Part shown: positions 1 through 9,699 of the stretch, in pieces
Layout of the letters: the number at the start of each line of letters is the position of its first letter
Position numbering within the stretch: position 1 is the first letter of the stretch
Source: an uncultured Enterobacteriaceae bacterium
GTDB lineage: Bacteria; Pseudomonadota; Gammaproteobacteria; Enterobacterales; Enterobacteriaceae
Length of the DNA: 64,000 bases
Assembly: GCA_947631255.1 (NCBI GenBank)
Contig: CANRKT010000012.1
Location: 1 to 64,000 of the forward strand
Reading direction: 5' to 3'
Notes under the pieces: generated by a model
What the model was told of the DNA's origin: nothing
The model's input: only the letters and a program-made list of their open reading frames with translations
The model's database searches: none
Program-made: the position numbers and the translations under genes

Positions 1-20
1 TGATTTTTCTAGTTTTCCCA

Positions 21-107
21 TGGTGCCCGGAGCGGGACTTGAACCCGCACAGCCTTACAGCCGAGGGATTTTAAATCCCTTGTGTCTACCGATTTCACCA
101 TCCGGGC
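21..107 (-). tRNA. leuZ: tRNA-Leu (anticodon UAA)
   Basis: An 87-nt type II tRNA read on the minus strand, beginning GCCCGGATGG and ending in an encoded CCA. The anticodon loop reads GATTTAAAATC, giving anticodon UAA, and a long variable arm is present as expected for leucine. It is the last of three tRNAs transcribed leftward (Gly, Cys, Leu), the same order as glyW-cysT-leuZ of E. coli next to pgsA. Confidence 0.97.
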
Positions 108-119
108 TTGGGAAAAAAT

Positions 120-193
120 TGGAGGCGCGTTCCGGAGTCGAACCGGACTAGACGGATTTGCAATCCGCTACATAACCGCTTTGCTAACGCGCC
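120..193 (-). tRNA. cysT: tRNA-Cys (anticodon GCA)
   Basis: A 74-nt tRNA on the minus strand with the GGCGCGT/ACGCGCC acceptor stem, anticodon loop around TTGCAAA (anticodon GCA), a GTTCGACTC T-loop and encoded CCA. It lies 12 nt upstream of the leucine tRNA and 48 nt downstream of the glycine tRNA, so all three are probably cut from one precursor. Confidence 0.97.
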
Positions 194-241
194 ATTCCTG
201 AGCCTTTACAACCAGCAACAGAAACTCTGTTACTTAATACC

Positions 242-317
<76 letters not shown>

Positions 318-397
318 ATTTTAACAAGTCAGAAGAAAAACCTAATCACTTGCTTTAACTCTTATCGCTGCAGCCTTGCTGCCCTTCGATGCGTTGC

Positions 398-425
398 ATT
401 CTACTTATCTGGCGCAGCGAGTCAA
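398..425 (-). promoter_or_regulatory. Candidate sigma-70 promoter of the tRNA operon
   Basis: On the minus strand TTGACT and TAGAAT are separated by 16 nt, about 80 nt upstream of tRNA-Gly. Both hexamers are close to consensus and the orientation fits the glyW-cysT-leuZ unit. A GC-rich stretch between the boxes resembles stable-RNA promoters. Assignment is from motif matching only. Confidence 0.55.
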
Positions 426-475
426 TGAAATTTTCTAACTCTACGAATCGTTTGATTATTTTTGCGCCGGATAGA

Positions 476-1024
476 TCACTGTTCGAGCAAATCCTTCCTT
501 GCTGCTGCTAAATATTGGAACATTGACCAAAATGTCAGCACCGCTGCAACAAAGAAAAGTACAATACCGGTATACTCGATCCACATGTTAGGACGCCATA
601 ACATACCAATCAATGCCAGCATCTGCGCCATTGTCTTAGTTTTACCGATCCAGGAAACAGCCACACTGCTTCTTTTTCCAATTTCAGCCATCCATTCACG
701 TAAGGCTGAAATGATAATTTCTCGGGCAATCATGGTTGCTGCCGGCAGAGTTACCCACCAGGCATGATAATGTTCGGCCACCAGCACTAACGCTACGGCA
801 ACCATAACTTTATCGGCAACCGGATCGAGGAATGCACCGAAACGGGTACTTTGGTTCCATCTTCTGGCCAGGAAGCCATCAAACCAGTCGGTAATCGCCG
901 CCAGCCAGAAAATAAACGCACAGAGGAAAGGAGCCCAGTTGAACGGCAGATAAAACGCCAGAACAAAAAACGGGATAAGCACGACTCGAAATAGCGTGAG
1001 CATTGTAGGAATATTAAATTGCAT
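476..1024 (-). CDS. pgsA: CDP-diacylglycerol-glycerol-3-phosphate 3-phosphatidyltransferase PgsA
   Basis: A 182-aa inner-membrane enzyme that transfers the phosphatidyl group of CDP-diacylglycerol to glycerol-3-phosphate, the committed step to phosphatidylglycerol and cardiolipin. The CDP-alcohol phosphotransferase signature is complete: Asp46, Asp49-Gly50, Ala53-Arg54, Gly63, Asp67 and Asp71. Several hydrophobic helices flank it, and the length equals the E. coli enzyme. It lies immediately downstream of uvrC on the same strand with about 60 bp between, as in E. coli, and may be partly co-transcribed with uvrY-uvrC. Confidence 0.97.
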   Translation of the reverse strand: MQFNIPTMLTLFRVVLIPFFVLAFYLPFNWAPFLCAFIFWLAAITDWFDGFLARRWNQSTRFGAFLDPVADKVMVAVALVLVAEHYHAWWVTLPAATMIAREIIISALREWMAEIGKRSSVAVSWIGKTKTMAQMLALIGMLWRPNMWIEYTGIVLFFVAAVLTFWSMFQYLAAARKDLLEQ

Positions 1025-1083
1025 AGCGCCAGGTAGCTTTCTGATGAAAGTGATAAATTGCCTCTATGTTGCTACAGAGACCC

Positions 1084-2916
1084 CTAATGTTTCAACGAGT
1101 AGTAGATCTTTTCTGCCAATGCCTGTGAAATACCCGGCACTTTTGCTATTTCCTCGACGGATGCATTTTTTAATGGCTGCAATCCGCCCATGTATTTTAG
1201 CAGCATCTGACGTCGTTTTGGTCCAATACCTTCAATTGTTTCCAGCGCACTGGTATTTTTTACCTTAGCGCGCTTATTTCGGTGTCCGGAAATGGCGTGA
1301 TTATGCGAATCATCACGAATATGCTGAATCACATGCAATGCCGGCGAGTCCGGTGGTAATGCAAAACCTTCGCCTGTCGGTTCTAAAAATAAGGTTTCCA
1401 GGCCCGCTTTGCGATCGGTTCCCTTTGCCACGCCCAATAACAGTGGGTGGTTTTTGTCCCAGGGAACATCCAGATGGTCAAATACTGCTTTAGCCTGCCC
1501 CAGCTGTCCTTTACCACCGTCAATAACAATCACATCCGGGATCTTGTCTGGCTCAATCGCCTTACCATAGCGGCGCTGTAACACCTGATCCATGGCTGCA
1601 TAGTCATCCCCCGGTGTAATACCGGTGATATTATAGCGACGGTATTCTGCCCGTAACGGACCATTAGCATCGAATACCACGCAGGAAGCGACAGTCTGCT
1701 CTCCCATGGTGTGGCTAATATCGAAACATTCCATACGCGCAATAGCAGGCAACTGTAAGACTTCAGCCAGCACCTTAAAACGCTGATGAATCGTTGACTG
1801 CTCAGTCAGTCGCGTCACTAAGGCGGTAGCCGCATTAGTACGCGCCAGTTTTAAATAGCGCGCACGCGGACCACGCGGCTTGCTCTGAATATTGATTTTC
1901 CGCCCGGCGAGCTCACTGAGTGTATCAGCCAGCACCGTTTTATCTTGCAGGGTAAAATCGAGCAGGATCTCACTTGGCAAACTCCGGCTTTCGCTGCCCT
2001 GCAAATAGAATTGCCCAATAAAAGTTTCCACGACCTCTGCCAGCTCAGTACCCGCTGGAACTTTAGGATAGTAACTGCGACTCCCCAGCACTTTACCCTG
2101 ACGGATAAACAGCACATGAATACAGGCGATGCCGGCATCAAATGCCACGCCTATCACATCCAGATCATCGCCATTATTCGAGACAAACTGCTGCTCTGTC
2201 ACACGCCGTACGGCCTGGATCTGATCGCGTATACGCGCCGCTTCTTCAAATTCCAGCTGGCTGCTGGCCTGTTCCATTCGCTCAATCAGTAAGTTCAGAA
2301 CCTGATCATCTTTCCCGGATAAAAACAGACGCACATAATCCACCTGTCGGGCATAATCTTCGTCGCTGACCAGCCCAGTGACGCAGGGGCCAAGACAGCG
2401 GCCAATCTGATACTGCAAGCAAGGGCGCGAGCGATTACGATAAACATTGTTTTCACACTGACGCACCGGAAAGACTTTTTGCAGCAGCGCCAGCGTTTCA
2501 CGGACGGCATAGCCATTAGGAAAAGGACCAAAGTATTCGCCACGGGCATGTTTAGCCCCACGATGCATTGTTAGCCTTGGATGGCTATCGGCACTTAAGA
2601 AAATAAAAGGATAAGATTTGTCGTCGCGCAACAGAACATTGTAACGAGGCTGATAGAGCTTAATGTAATTATGTTCAAGCAACAGCGCTTCAGTTTCAGT
2701 GTGGGTCACGGTGACATCGATATGCGCTATCTGTGCCACCAGCGCTTCGGTTTTTCGACTAGCAAGGTTGTTACGAAAGTAACTCGCCAGTCGTTTTTTG
2801 AGATCTTTTGCTTTTCCGACATAAATGACGGTTTCGCTGCGGTCGTACATCCGGTAGACACCAGGCTTGCTGGTAACTGTTTTTAAAAAGGCACGAGGAT
2901 CAAAAATATCATTCAC
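1084..2916 (-). CDS. uvrC: Excinuclease ABC subunit C
   Basis: A 610-aa nucleotide-excision-repair endonuclease that makes both incisions around a UvrAB-marked lesion. Visible parts are the N-terminal GIY-YIG nuclease (PGVYRMYD...IYVGKA), a UVR motif around residues 200-235 that contacts UvrB, an RNase H-like nuclease with the ECFDIS and VIDGGKGQL segments, and a C-terminal helix-hairpin-helix region ([10 protein letters not shown]). The frame stays open seven codons further upstream. I chose the GTG at 2916 because it gives exactly the usual 610 aa and matches the GTG start of E. coli uvrC. It overlaps the end of uvrY by 8 bp, implying coupled translation. Confidence 0.96.
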   Translation of the reverse strand: MNDIFDPRAFLKTVTSKPGVYRMYDRSETVIYVGKAKDLKKRLASYFRNNLASRKTEALVAQIAHIDVTVTHTETEALLLEHNYIKLYQPRYNVLLRDDKSYPFIFLSADSHPRLTMHRGAKHARGEYFGPFPNGYAVRETLALLQKVFPVRQCENNVYRNRSRPCLQYQIGRCLGPCVTGLVSDEDYARQVDYVRLFLSGKDDQVLNLLIERMEQASSQLEFEEAARIRDQIQAVRRVTEQQFVSNNGDDLDVIGVAFDAGIACIHVLFIRQGKVLGSRSYYPKVPAGTELAEVVETFIGQFYLQGSESRSLPSEILLDFTLQDKTVLADTLSELAGRKINIQSKPRGPRARYLKLARTNAATALVTRLTEQSTIHQRFKVLAEVLQLPAIARMECFDISHTMGEQTVASCVVFDANGPLRAEYRRYNITGITPGDDYAAMDQVLQRRYGKAIEPDKIPDVIVIDGGKGQLGQAKAVFDHLDVPWDKNHPLLLGVAKGTDRKAGLETLFLEPTGEGFALPPDSPALHVIQHIRDDSHNHAISGHRNKRAKVKNTSALETIEGIGPKRRQMLLKYMGGLQPLKNASVEEIAKVPGISQALAEKIYYSLKH

Positions 2917-3568
2917 TTCCGGACAATGTCTCCGCATCGAAAAGACCGTAACGAATCGCCAGATGCGTTAATTCAACATCACCGTTGATATTCAGCTTAC
3001 TAAACATACGATAACGATAACTATTGACTGTTTTAGGACTTAAATTTAGCTGTTCAGATATTTCATTGACCTTCTGCCCTTTGGTGATCATCAGCATGAT
3101 TTGTAATTCACGCTCTGATAAACAGTCAAAAGGAGAAGCTGATTTATCGGGTTCAATCTGACTTAACGCCATTTGCTGCGCTATATCGGACGCTATATAA
3201 CGTTGTCCCGACATAACCAGACGAATCGCATTAACCATATCTTGCGGCGCTGCGCCTTTACTCAAATAGCCAGCGGCACCAGCTTGCATGACTTTTGCGG
3301 GTAAGGGATTTTCAGTATAAATCGTCAACATGATGACTTTGATATCGGGCGCGTAACGTAAAATTTTGCGGGTGGCTTCCAATCCGCCGATCCCCGGCAT
3401 ATTCATATCCATTAAAACCACATCTACCGACTGATTACGGCACCATTTAATGGCATCTTCACCGCAATTAACTTCACCCGTTACATTAATGCCTTTAATA
3501 TCTTCCAGAATACGTCGTATCCCTGCCCGCACCAACTCATGGTCATCAACAAGAAGTACGTTGGTCAA
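2909..3568 (-). CDS. uvrY: Response regulator UvrY (SirA/GacA family)
   Basis: A 219-aa two-component response regulator. The receiver domain has the acidic pair near residue 8, phospho-acceptor Asp54 (VLMDMNMPG) and a conserved lysine near 104. A LuxR-type helix-turn-helix occupies roughly residues 148-205 ([25 protein letters not shown]). In Enterobacterales it is phosphorylated by BarA and activates csrB/csrC, indirectly controlling motility and SPI-1-type invasion genes, so it may act on both large systems in this window. It forms an overlapping pair with uvrC. Confidence 0.96.
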   Translation of the reverse strand: MTNVLLVDDHELVRAGIRRILEDIKGINVTGEVNCGEDAIKWCRNQSVDVVLMDMNMPGIGGLEATRKILRYAPDIKVIMLTIYTENPLPAKVMQAGAAGYLSKGAAPQDMVNAIRLVMSGQRYIASDIAQQMALSQIEPDKSASPFDCLSERELQIMLMITKGQKVNEISEQLNLSPKTVNSYRYRMFSKLNINGDVELTHLAIRYGLFDAETLSGSE

Positions 3569-4023
3569 AGAATAAATCTCCAGAAAAGGGATAACGTGAC
3601 TGATGAGTACGATTCATAGAGTAACGTTTTTCAGGCGAGAGGCAAATTCAATTTGCTATAAGCGTAGACAACAACGCATTATGAAGAGTTTTCTTATCTT
3701 TTTGGTCGATAGTCTGTTTAAAAAACTAACAATCGACTAATTAACGGCTTACAGAATAATACCCTTCTTATTTTCGTCGATATACGCACCTTTATTACAT
3801 CTGCCACTGTCACTGAACTAAAATCTGTCCGATTAGTATAACGGTTTATCAGACTTGGTTCTATCTGCACATTTTTTCATAACCCAACTAGAGTATATGC
3901 AGATTGATATCAGAGGTTTTCAGCGGTATCGGGGGAAGAATTCACTCAAGTCATGATATACTCCGCCGCCTTAATATTTCACCGCGCTGAGACAGCGAAA
4001 TCACCAAGCATTGAGGAACGTAA
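3569..4023. other. Intergenic region between uvrY and yecF
   Basis: These 455 bp separate two divergently transcribed genes and should hold both promoters. No open frame with a convincing start was seen. A TGATATACT stretch (3954-3962) could be an extended -10 for yecF, about 60 bp before its start, but no good -35 precedes it. E. coli has sdiA on the far side of yecF; it is not here or elsewhere in the window. Confidence 0.5.
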
Positions 4024-4248
4024 ATGAGTACTCCTGATTTTACCACGGAAGAGAATACCCGCCAGCTGGCGAGTGAAGTTTCTTGCCTGAAGGCATTGTT
4101 AACTCAGATGTTACTGGCTATGGGTCAGGCCGATGCAGGACGTGTAATACTGAAAATGGAAAAGCAAATCGCCGAAATGGACGATACTGCCCAGGCTGAG
4201 GTGTTTTGTAATACTGTGAAACAAATAAAACAGGCTTACAAGCAATAA
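4024..4248 (+). CDS. yecF: YecF, DUF2594 family protein
   Basis: A 74-aa acidic, helical cytosolic protein matching the small YecF family found beside uvrY in enterobacteria. The start is supported by a GAGG ribosome-binding sequence 7 nt upstream. Function is unknown. A 10-bp perfect stem-loop follows the stop codon. It is a stand-alone gene divergent from uvrY, and the frame on the opposite strand here has no support. Confidence 0.88.
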   Translation: MSTPDFTTEENTRQLASEVSCLKALLTQMLLAMGQADAGRVILKMEKQIAEMDDTAQAEVFCNTVKQIKQAYKQ

Positions 4249-4254
4249 ATCCGG

Positions 4255-4284
4255 ATGGCTGGCAGCATCAGCTTTGCCAGCCAT
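4255..4284 (+). terminator. Stem-loop after yecF
   Basis: A perfect 10-bp inverted repeat, ATGGCTGGCA/TGCCAGCCAT, with a 10-nt loop lies just after yecF and before the convergent end of dcyD. There is no T-run on either side, so it may be a weak bidirectional terminator or an mRNA-stabilising hairpin. Confidence 0.4.
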
Positions 4285-4362
4285 CACCATACCGCGCTTG
4301 GCTAATCCGATCTTCCTCATTGCCTGAGTGTCCGCCCACTCCCTGATTCCCTGGCGATAAAA

Positions 4363-5349
4363 TTATAATTCAGGATGATAGGCGAAGAGTGCCGGAGCGC
4401 CTCCCGTATGAATAAACAAAATCGGTCCTTCATCTTTAAAACGATTTTGTGCAACACCGTCAATTAATCCCGCCATGGCTTTGCCCGTATAGACCGGATC
4501 GAGTACCACTCCTTCCAGCTGTGCCAGCAATTTAATCGCCGCTATCCCCGCGTCATTGGGGCGGCCATAACCGGGCGCAAAGTAGTTATCCCACAAGGTT
4601 ATCGGTTTTTGAGCAAGCAGCTCCAGAGACTCTGCCACCTCTTGTTGCAGACCCGCCACTTTCGGTAACTGCTGCTCACCGCTTCTTGATACCGTGACAC
4701 CTATCAGCTCTACCTGCGGCATTAATTGCTCAAGCCCCACTGCCAGCCCGGCATGAGTTCCACCGCTACCCGATGCGACTACCACGGAAGAGAGTGCCAC
4801 TGCGCCTTCGCATTGCTGAACAATTTCCTGCGCGCTTTCCACATAGCCCAAAGCACCCAGCACGCTGGAACCGCCAACGGGGATCACATAAGGACGAAAA
4901 CCCTGCGCTTCCAGGCGGATAGCAAGCTCAGCAAGCTGTTGGTTGGGGCGGTCGAGTACCGGGCACATTTCAATTTCTGCATTAAACATGTCAAGTAACA
5001 GACGATTACCATTGGTCAGATAGTTTGTGGCTTGTGTACCGACAGGGTTTTCCAGTAGCGCCACGCAATTCAACCCAAGCTTTGCTGCCACTGCCGCCGT
5101 CTGACGCACATGATTTGACTGGATTGCCCCAGCAGTCACTAAAGTATCTGCGCCCTGGCTTAATGCCTCTGCTACCAAAAACTCGAGCTTACGCAGCTTA
5201 TTTCCCCCCAGTGCAACGGGAGTCATATCATCTCGTTTAATATAAATCTCCCGCCCAAGATAATCAGAAAAGCGGGGTAAATATTCCAGTGGAGTGGGAG
5301 CACCCAGCAATTCAAGACGGGGGAAGCGAACTAAGTTATTGAGCGACAT
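4363..5349 (-). CDS. dcyD: D-cysteine desulfhydrase
   Basis: A 328-aa pyridoxal-phosphate enzyme of the ACC-deaminase/D-cysteine desulfhydrase branch, converting D-cysteine to pyruvate, ammonia and sulfide. The Schiff-base lysine is Lys51 in [16 protein letters not shown] near residue 80 and a phosphate-binding glycine run ([11 protein letters not shown]) are present. Length equals the E. coli enzyme. In E. coli the gene lies among the cystine transporter genes tcyJ/tcyL/tcyN. Here those are missing and dcyD stands alone between yecF and fliZ. Confidence 0.93.
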   Translation of the reverse strand: MSLNNLVRFPRLELLGAPTPLEYLPRFSDYLGREIYIKRDDMTPVALGGNKLRKLEFLVAEALSQGADTLVTAGAIQSNHVRQTAAVAAKLGLNCVALLENPVGTQATNYLTNGNRLLLDMFNAEIEMCPVLDRPNQQLAELAIRLEAQGFRPYVIPVGGSSVLGALGYVESAQEIVQQCEGAVALSSVVVASGSGGTHAGLAVGLEQLMPQVELIGVTVSRSGEQQLPKVAGLQQEVAESLELLAQKPITLWDNYFAPGYGRPNDAGIAAIKLLAQLEGVVLDPVYTGKAMAGLIDGVAQNRFKDEGPILFIHTGGAPALFAYHPEL

Positions 5350-5462
5350 AAAGCCTCTGACACAAGAATGAAAGTAAGCATGATTATGCCTGGTGATGGA
5401 GATTTTGTCGTTCAGTAGAGGAAAAATACAGATGAAGATTTTCTGACGTTATGGTCTTGCTT

Positions 5463-5494
5463 AAAAAATGCGTTCTCCCGATACGGGGCATTTT
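5463..5494 (-). terminator. Terminator of the fliAZ operon
   Basis: Read on the minus strand, AAAATGC pairs with GCATTTT around an inner CCCG/CGGG hairpin and is followed by a run of T residues. It lies about 45 bp beyond the fliZ stop, in the right direction for a rho-independent terminator of fliA-fliZ. Confidence 0.55.
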
Positions 5495-5536
5495 GTGCTC
5501 CCACGATTGGACATCCTTATCCAGAGAAACAAATCG

Positions 5537-6052
5537 CTAACATATTTCACTGTTTCTATTGCTGATGAACTGATCATATTTACGCAGAGCAATACGATAA
5601 TTATTTGTACTTGTCTGAGGTAACCCGTCATTCAGTTCTTCCAGACAAGATGCGTTTGACTTTCCAGGCAGCCGCACACTATTCTCGCTAAAATAATTAC
5701 CCAGTCGACGCACCCGCACCACATATTCACGAATGGTGCCATGGCTCATTTCAGTCTGTTCAAACAGATATTTTTTAAAGCCAATAATATCGAAAAAGTT
5801 ATTTTGCTCTTTGCAATAGAGATCGCCGCAAAAACGACACAGAGCATCCCAGTGAACCTGTTCTTCTTGCCAGTCAGCGTCAGTGATCAGAGTATCAAGC
5901 TGAGCAATACTGACTTTATTAACAATAGCACCGTCCCGGGTCAGGGTTATTCTGTGCAGCACTTTGCTACAGTGAGCACAATGCGTTGCCATATGTTTAA
6001 AATCTTTCAGGTAGCGACTTAAGGGTCGTCTTTGAGCTTGTTTTTGTCTCAT
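5537..6052 (-). CDS. fliZ: Flagellar regulator FliZ
   Basis: A 171-aa DNA-binding regulator co-transcribed with fliA. In E. coli and Salmonella FliZ antagonises sigma-S-type promoters, raises FlhDC activity and, in Salmonella, stimulates SPI-1 expression through HilD. The sequence follows E. coli FliZ throughout, with RPLSRYLKDFKH at the N-terminus, cysteine-containing THCAHC and CRFCGD segments and a STNNYRIALRKY stretch of integrase-like core fold. It lacks part of the E. coli C-terminal tail (183 aa there). About 36 bp separate it from fliA. Confidence 0.94.
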   Translation of the reverse strand: MRQKQAQRRPLSRYLKDFKHMATHCAHCSKVLHRITLTRDGAIVNKVSIAQLDTLITDADWQEEQVHWDALCRFCGDLYCKEQNNFFDIIGFKKYLFEQTEMSHGTIREYVVRVRRLGNYFSENSVRLPGKSNASCLEELNDGLPQTSTNNYRIALRKYDQFISNRNSEIC

Positions 6053-6088
6053 TTTTATTCCCCATCGTTATAGCATTTTTCGGTAGAC

Positions 6089-6808
6089 CTATAACTTACC
6101 CAGCTTGCTTCGTAGACGTTTAATCGCCTGACTGTGTAGCTGGCTGACTCTTGACTCCCCTACCTCCAGCACTGCACCAATCTCTTTGAGATTGAGTTCT
6201 TCCTGATAATAAAGGGTCAAAACCTGTTGCTCACGAGCGGGTAATTTTTCTATGGCTTCCATTACCCGTTGCCGCAGATCACCGTCCAGTAAAGCCTGGA
6301 GCGGATTTTCCTGCTGATGCTGCTCGGTTATCAGTTCAATGCCATCACCGTGTTCTTCATGCCATTCGTCATAGGAGAACAACTGGCTATTGTTGGTGTC
6401 GAGCAACATCTGGCGATAGTTTTCCAGCGAGATATTTAATCGCGCCGCCACTTCTGTCTCTGTGGCATTACGCCCGAGTTCTTGTTCCAGCTGTCCAATA
6501 GTCTGGGCCACACCACGCGCATTTCGTCTGACACTGCGTGGTACCCAATCTCGACTGCGCAATTCGTCCAACATCGCCCCACGAATACGCTGTACCGCAT
6601 AAGTAGTAAAAGCAGTACCTTGCAAAGCGTCATAACGTTCCACCGCATTAAGTAAGCCAATTCCTCCGGCTTGCAGCAGATCATCAAGTTCAACGCTGGC
6701 GGGTAGACGAACTTGTAAACGCAATGCCTCATGGCGGACCAATGGAACATAGCGCTGCCACAGTGAGTGTTTATCCATGACACCTTCGGAGGTATAGAGT
6801 GCGTTCAC
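6089..6808 (-). CDS. fliA: RNA polymerase sigma factor FliA (sigma-28)
   Basis: A 239-aa flagellar sigma factor that directs transcription of late flagellar genes and is held inactive by FlgM until the hook is complete. Regions 2, 3 and 4 are present, including DLLQAGGIGLLNAVERYD, the -10-reading YAVQRIRGAMLDELR and the -35-reading LKEIGAVLEVGESRVSQLHSQA. The frame is open 45 codons further upstream, but GTG at 6808 gives the standard 239 aa and matches the GTG start of E. coli; the adjacent ATG at 6811 is equally possible. A sigma-28-like promoter sits inside the upstream extension, which argues against the longer start. Confidence 0.96.
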   Translation of the reverse strand: MNALYTSEGVMDKHSLWQRYVPLVRHEALRLQVRLPASVELDDLLQAGGIGLLNAVERYDALQGTAFTTYAVQRIRGAMLDELRSRDWVPRSVRRNARGVAQTIGQLEQELGRNATETEVAARLNISLENYRQMLLDTNNSQLFSYDEWHEEHGDGIELITEQHQQENPLQALLDGDLRQRVMEAIEKLPAREQQVLTLYYQEELNLKEIGAVLEVGESRVSQLHSQAIKRLRSKLGKL

Positions 6809-6833
6809 CATAAACAGCCTTGCATGTGTTAAT

Positions 6834-6860
6834 TCATCGGCACAATTATCCGTTTCTGTA
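6834..6860 (-). promoter_or_regulatory. Candidate sigma-28 promoter of fliA-fliZ
   Basis: On the minus strand TACA is followed after 15 nt by GCCGATGA, one mismatch in each box from the TAAA-N15-GCCGATAA consensus. It sits 25 bp upstream of the fliA GTG. In E. coli fliA is also partly self-transcribed from such a site in addition to the FlhDC-activated promoter. Confidence 0.55.
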
Positions 6861-7061
6861 GGCGTTTTAATCGTCAGAATAGTGGGGCAAATAGCGGGTA
6901 TATTTGACAGTAGCGAGCAAGCACGGGCGAAAAAAGCAACCAAGGACAGTTGACAATCTTTGGAAATATTTGTCCCGTTGTTTCACCTGACCCAATGAGG
7001 TTACCAGCAGGGATCGACCACAACGTTTTCACAAGAAATGTTTGCGCAATAACAGCTGTTC

Positions 7062-7105
7062 AACTGCAATAAAAAAACCCGCCAGGGCGGGTTTTTTATT
7101 GCAGT
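7062..7105. terminator. Strong terminator after fliC
   Basis: A long, nearly perfect dyad: a GC core ACCCGCC/GGCGGGT flanked by an A-run on the left and a T-run on the right, then AACTGCAAT/ATTGCAGTT arms, with a single-base length difference between the runs. It works in either direction by sequence. It lies just past the fliC stop codon and fits the end of that highly expressed transcript. Confidence 0.88.
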
Positions 7106-7115
7106 TAAATTAAAA

Positions 7116-8048
7116 TTAACGTAACAGAGACAACATCGCCTGTGGTACTTGGTTTGCCTGCGCCAGTACCGAAGTACCTGCCTGCTGCAGGATCTGGGCA
7201 CGGGACATATTAGACACTTCCACCGCGTAGTCAGAATCCTGAATACGGCTACGCGCTGCTGTCAGGTTATTAACGGTGTTGTTCAGGTTAGCAATGGTTG
7301 ATTCAAAACGGTTCTGAGAAGCACCCAGTAAACTACGCTGGCTATCAACAGCCTTCAAGGCATCATCGATTGTTGCCAGTGGACCTGTTGCTGCAGTAGG
7401 AGGAACTGCACCTGGATTTGCAGGGGTCGCTGCAGCCAGAACATCAAACCCTTTAGCGTCCACGGCACGCGTTTCACCGTTGACAACACCGGCATTCTCC
7501 ATATCTGCTACTGCGATATCAGTATTAGATTTCAGATTCCACTCATTACTCGCGCCGATATTAATCGCAATCTTTTCACCATCTTTTGCACCAACCTGGA
7601 AGTTATATACGCCAGTGGTAGCATCAGCACCGGTATTCAGAATTTTAATACCGTTAAAATCAGTCTCTTTAGTTACACGGTCAATTTCTTCCAGACGTTG
7701 GTTCACTTCAGATTGAATGGAATCAATATCAGAAGCGGAGTTAGAGCTGTTCTGCGCCTGCACCGTCAGGTCACGAATACGCTGCAGGTTGTTATTGATT
7801 TCGCTTAATGCACCTTCAGCAGTCTGCGCCAGAGAGATACCGTCGTTAGCATTACGAGCAGCAACTCCCAATCCATTGATATTGGAAGTAAAACGGTTGG
7901 CAATCGCCTGACCGGCGGCATCATCTTTAGCACTGTTTATGCGCAGGCCAGAAGACAGACGCTCAATCGCTGTCCCCAGAGAAGACTGGGATTTATTCAG
8001 GTTGTTCTGGGTCATCAGCGACAAACTATTGGTATTAATTACTGCCAT
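7116..8048 (-). CDS. fliC: Flagellin
   Basis: A 310-aa flagellar filament protein. The conserved N-terminal (MAVINTNSLSLMTQNNL...) and C-terminal (...QVPQAMLSLLR) coiled-coil D0/D1 domains are complete. The central variable D2/D3 region is reduced to about 100 residues, against nearly 500 aa in total for E. coli K-12 flagellin. The TLR5-contact segment QRIRDLTVQ (residues 89-97) is kept. The start is MAVIN at 8048, since the upstream extension of the frame contains the promoter and has no flagellin similarity. It is transcribed alone from a sigma-28 promoter, divergent from fliD, and ends at a strong terminator. Confidence 0.97.
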   Translation of the reverse strand: MAVINTNSLSLMTQNNLNKSQSSLGTAIERLSSGLRINSAKDDAAGQAIANRFTSNINGLGVAARNANDGISLAQTAEGALSEINNNLQRIRDLTVQAQNSSNSASDIDSIQSEVNQRLEEIDRVTKETDFNGIKILNTGADATTGVYNFQVGAKDGEKIAINIGASNEWNLKSNTDIAVADMENAGVVNGETRAVDAKGFDVLAAATPANPGAVPPTAATGPLATIDDALKAVDSQRSLLGASQNRFESTIANLNNTVNNLTAARSRIQDSDYAVEVSNMSRAQILQQAGTSVLAQANQVPQAMLSLLR

Positions 8049-8110
8049 AGTGGTTATTCCTTTAGTTAGTGTGGTCAATGCAGCCTGCGGCTCCATCATA
8101 TTCCTCCCTG

Positions 8111-8137
8111 TTATCGGCGCTCTTAAACCAACCTTTA
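8111..8137 (-). promoter_or_regulatory. Sigma-28 promoter of fliC
   Basis: On the minus strand TAAA-N15-GCCGATAA, an exact match to the FliA consensus in both boxes and in spacing, about 62 bp upstream of the flagellin start codon. Confidence 0.92.
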
Positions 8138-8210
8138 GTGATTTCTGCCATTCACTAAAATCCACCTTAAAATATCGCTTAACCTTGCTATTACCTTGAT
8201 AATTTTCTAT

Positions 8211-8237
8211 TAAACTTTTTGCCTGCGTTGCCGATGA
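8211..8237 (+). promoter_or_regulatory. Sigma-28 promoter of fliDST
   Basis: TAAA-N15-GCCGATGA on the plus strand, one base from the FliA consensus, ending 37 bp before the fliD start. It is arranged back to back with the fliC promoter, so the same short interval launches filament and filament-cap genes in opposite directions. Confidence 0.88.
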
Positions 8238-8274
8238 CAATGTCATTAATCTTCGTTTAATAAAGGAAAAAATT

Positions 8275-9687
8275 ATGGCCAGCGTCAGTGCACTCGGTGT
8301 CGGATCGAACCTGCAACTCGGTAGCTTACTAGATGATTTAACGAAAGCAGAGCAAGGGCGATTAACCCCGCTGACGATTCAGCAAAGCTCCTATAAAGCA
8401 AAACTCACTGCCTGGAGCATCGTACAAAGCTCTGTACAAAAAGTGCAAAGCGCTGCTGAAGCGTTAGCAAAAGCACAGAATATTGCCACCACCAAAGTGG
8501 CTAGCACTAATACCGCGTTTACCGCCACGATTGATGCTTCAGCCTCTGCCAGTAACTACTCCATAGAAGTGACCCAGCTGGCACAGGCTCAATCATTAGT
8601 GTCTGGTCAATTTGACAGTAAGGATACTGCGCAAGGTGGCACCGTTACTGGAGGTGCAACCCGAACCCTTACTTTTACCCAAAAAGGGCAAGAGGAACCG
8701 TTCAGTGTGACGCTAGGTGATGATCAAACCTCACTGACGGCAATCCGCGATGCTGTCAATAAACAGCAGGGCAGTGTTAGCGCCAGCATTATTAAAGCCG
8801 ATGATAACTCTTATTATTTATCCTTTACTTCCCGTGATACCGGGGAAGATAACGCCATGACGGTTACGGTGGCGAATGACCCAACACTGGCGAGTAAGCT
8901 GAATTACTCTCCGGACGCACAGCAACCGAATGGTATGAAAGAGACGGTGGCGGCAAAAGATGCATTACTGAAAATTAATGATATTGAGATTAAACGTAGC
9001 AGCAACACCATTACTGATGCCCCTGAAGGGGTAACCCTGAATCTAACACAGACCAATGTCGGTAAACCTGAACCGCTGACTGTGATTAAAGATACCGCCC
9101 CCATGAAAGATGCGATTCAGGCCTTTGTTGATGCTTATAACTCACTTCAGACCACCATTGACTCGCAGACAAAATATACGGCCACTGAGAAAGGCAGTAA
9201 TACCCAGGACAGCAGCAATGGGGATCTGATCGGCGATGGTACCCTGCGCAATATTCAAACCCAGCTTCGCGCAATGCTCTCTACGCCGCAATCCGGTGAT
9301 ATTGTTACTCTTTCTTCACTGGGGGTCTCCCAAGATATTACGGGTAAATTGACTGTTGACGATGAAAAACTGGACAAAGCTCTCAGCGAAAAGCCTGCCA
9401 GCGTTAATGCTTTTTTTACCGGTGACGGTGAAGAAACCGGATTTGGAGTCGTGGCCAATAAACTATTAACTGGTTTTTTGGCCAGTGATGGAGCAATACA
9501 AAATGCCACCAATGGTATTGATAAAAGCCTGAAAAACATCGATGAAAAAATCAGCTCCACCAATATCAGTATTAATAACACTATTGAGCGTTATAAAAAA
9601 CAGTTTACCCAACTCGATACCCTGGTGAATAAACTGACCAATACTGGAAATTATCTTGCTCAACAGTTCTCGGCTATGAATTCATAA
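8275..9687 (+). CDS. fliD: Flagellar filament cap protein FliD
   Basis: A 470-aa hook-associated protein 2 that caps the filament and folds incoming flagellin. The N-terminal segment (ASVSALGVGSNLQLGSLLDDLTKAE) and C-terminal coiled coil (SINNTIERYKKQFTQLDTLVNKL) match the family, with FliD_N and FliD_C domains either side of a variable head. Length is similar to E. coli FliD. A ribosome-binding site AAGGAAAA precedes the ATG. It is first in the fliD-fliS-fliT operon. Confidence 0.96.
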   Translation: MASVSALGVGSNLQLGSLLDDLTKAEQGRLTPLTIQQSSYKAKLTAWSIVQSSVQKVQSAAEALAKAQNIATTKVASTNTAFTATIDASASASNYSIEVTQLAQAQSLVSGQFDSKDTAQGGTVTGGATRTLTFTQKGQEEPFSVTLGDDQTSLTAIRDAVNKQQGSVSASIIKADDNSYYLSFTSRDTGEDNAMTVTVANDPTLASKLNYSPDAQQPNGMKETVAAKDALLKINDIEIKRSSNTITDAPEGVTLNLTQTNVGKPEPLTVIKDTAPMKDAIQAFVDAYNSLQTTIDSQTKYTATEKGSNTQDSSNGDLIGDGTLRNIQTQLRAMLSTPQSGDIVTLSSLGVSQDITGKLTVDDEKLDKALSEKPASVNAFFTGDGEETGFGVVANKLLTGFLASDGAIQNATNGIDKSLKNIDEKISSTNISINNTIERYKKQFTQLDTLVNKLTNTGNYLAQQFSAMNS

Positions 9688-9699
9688 AAGGATATACAG

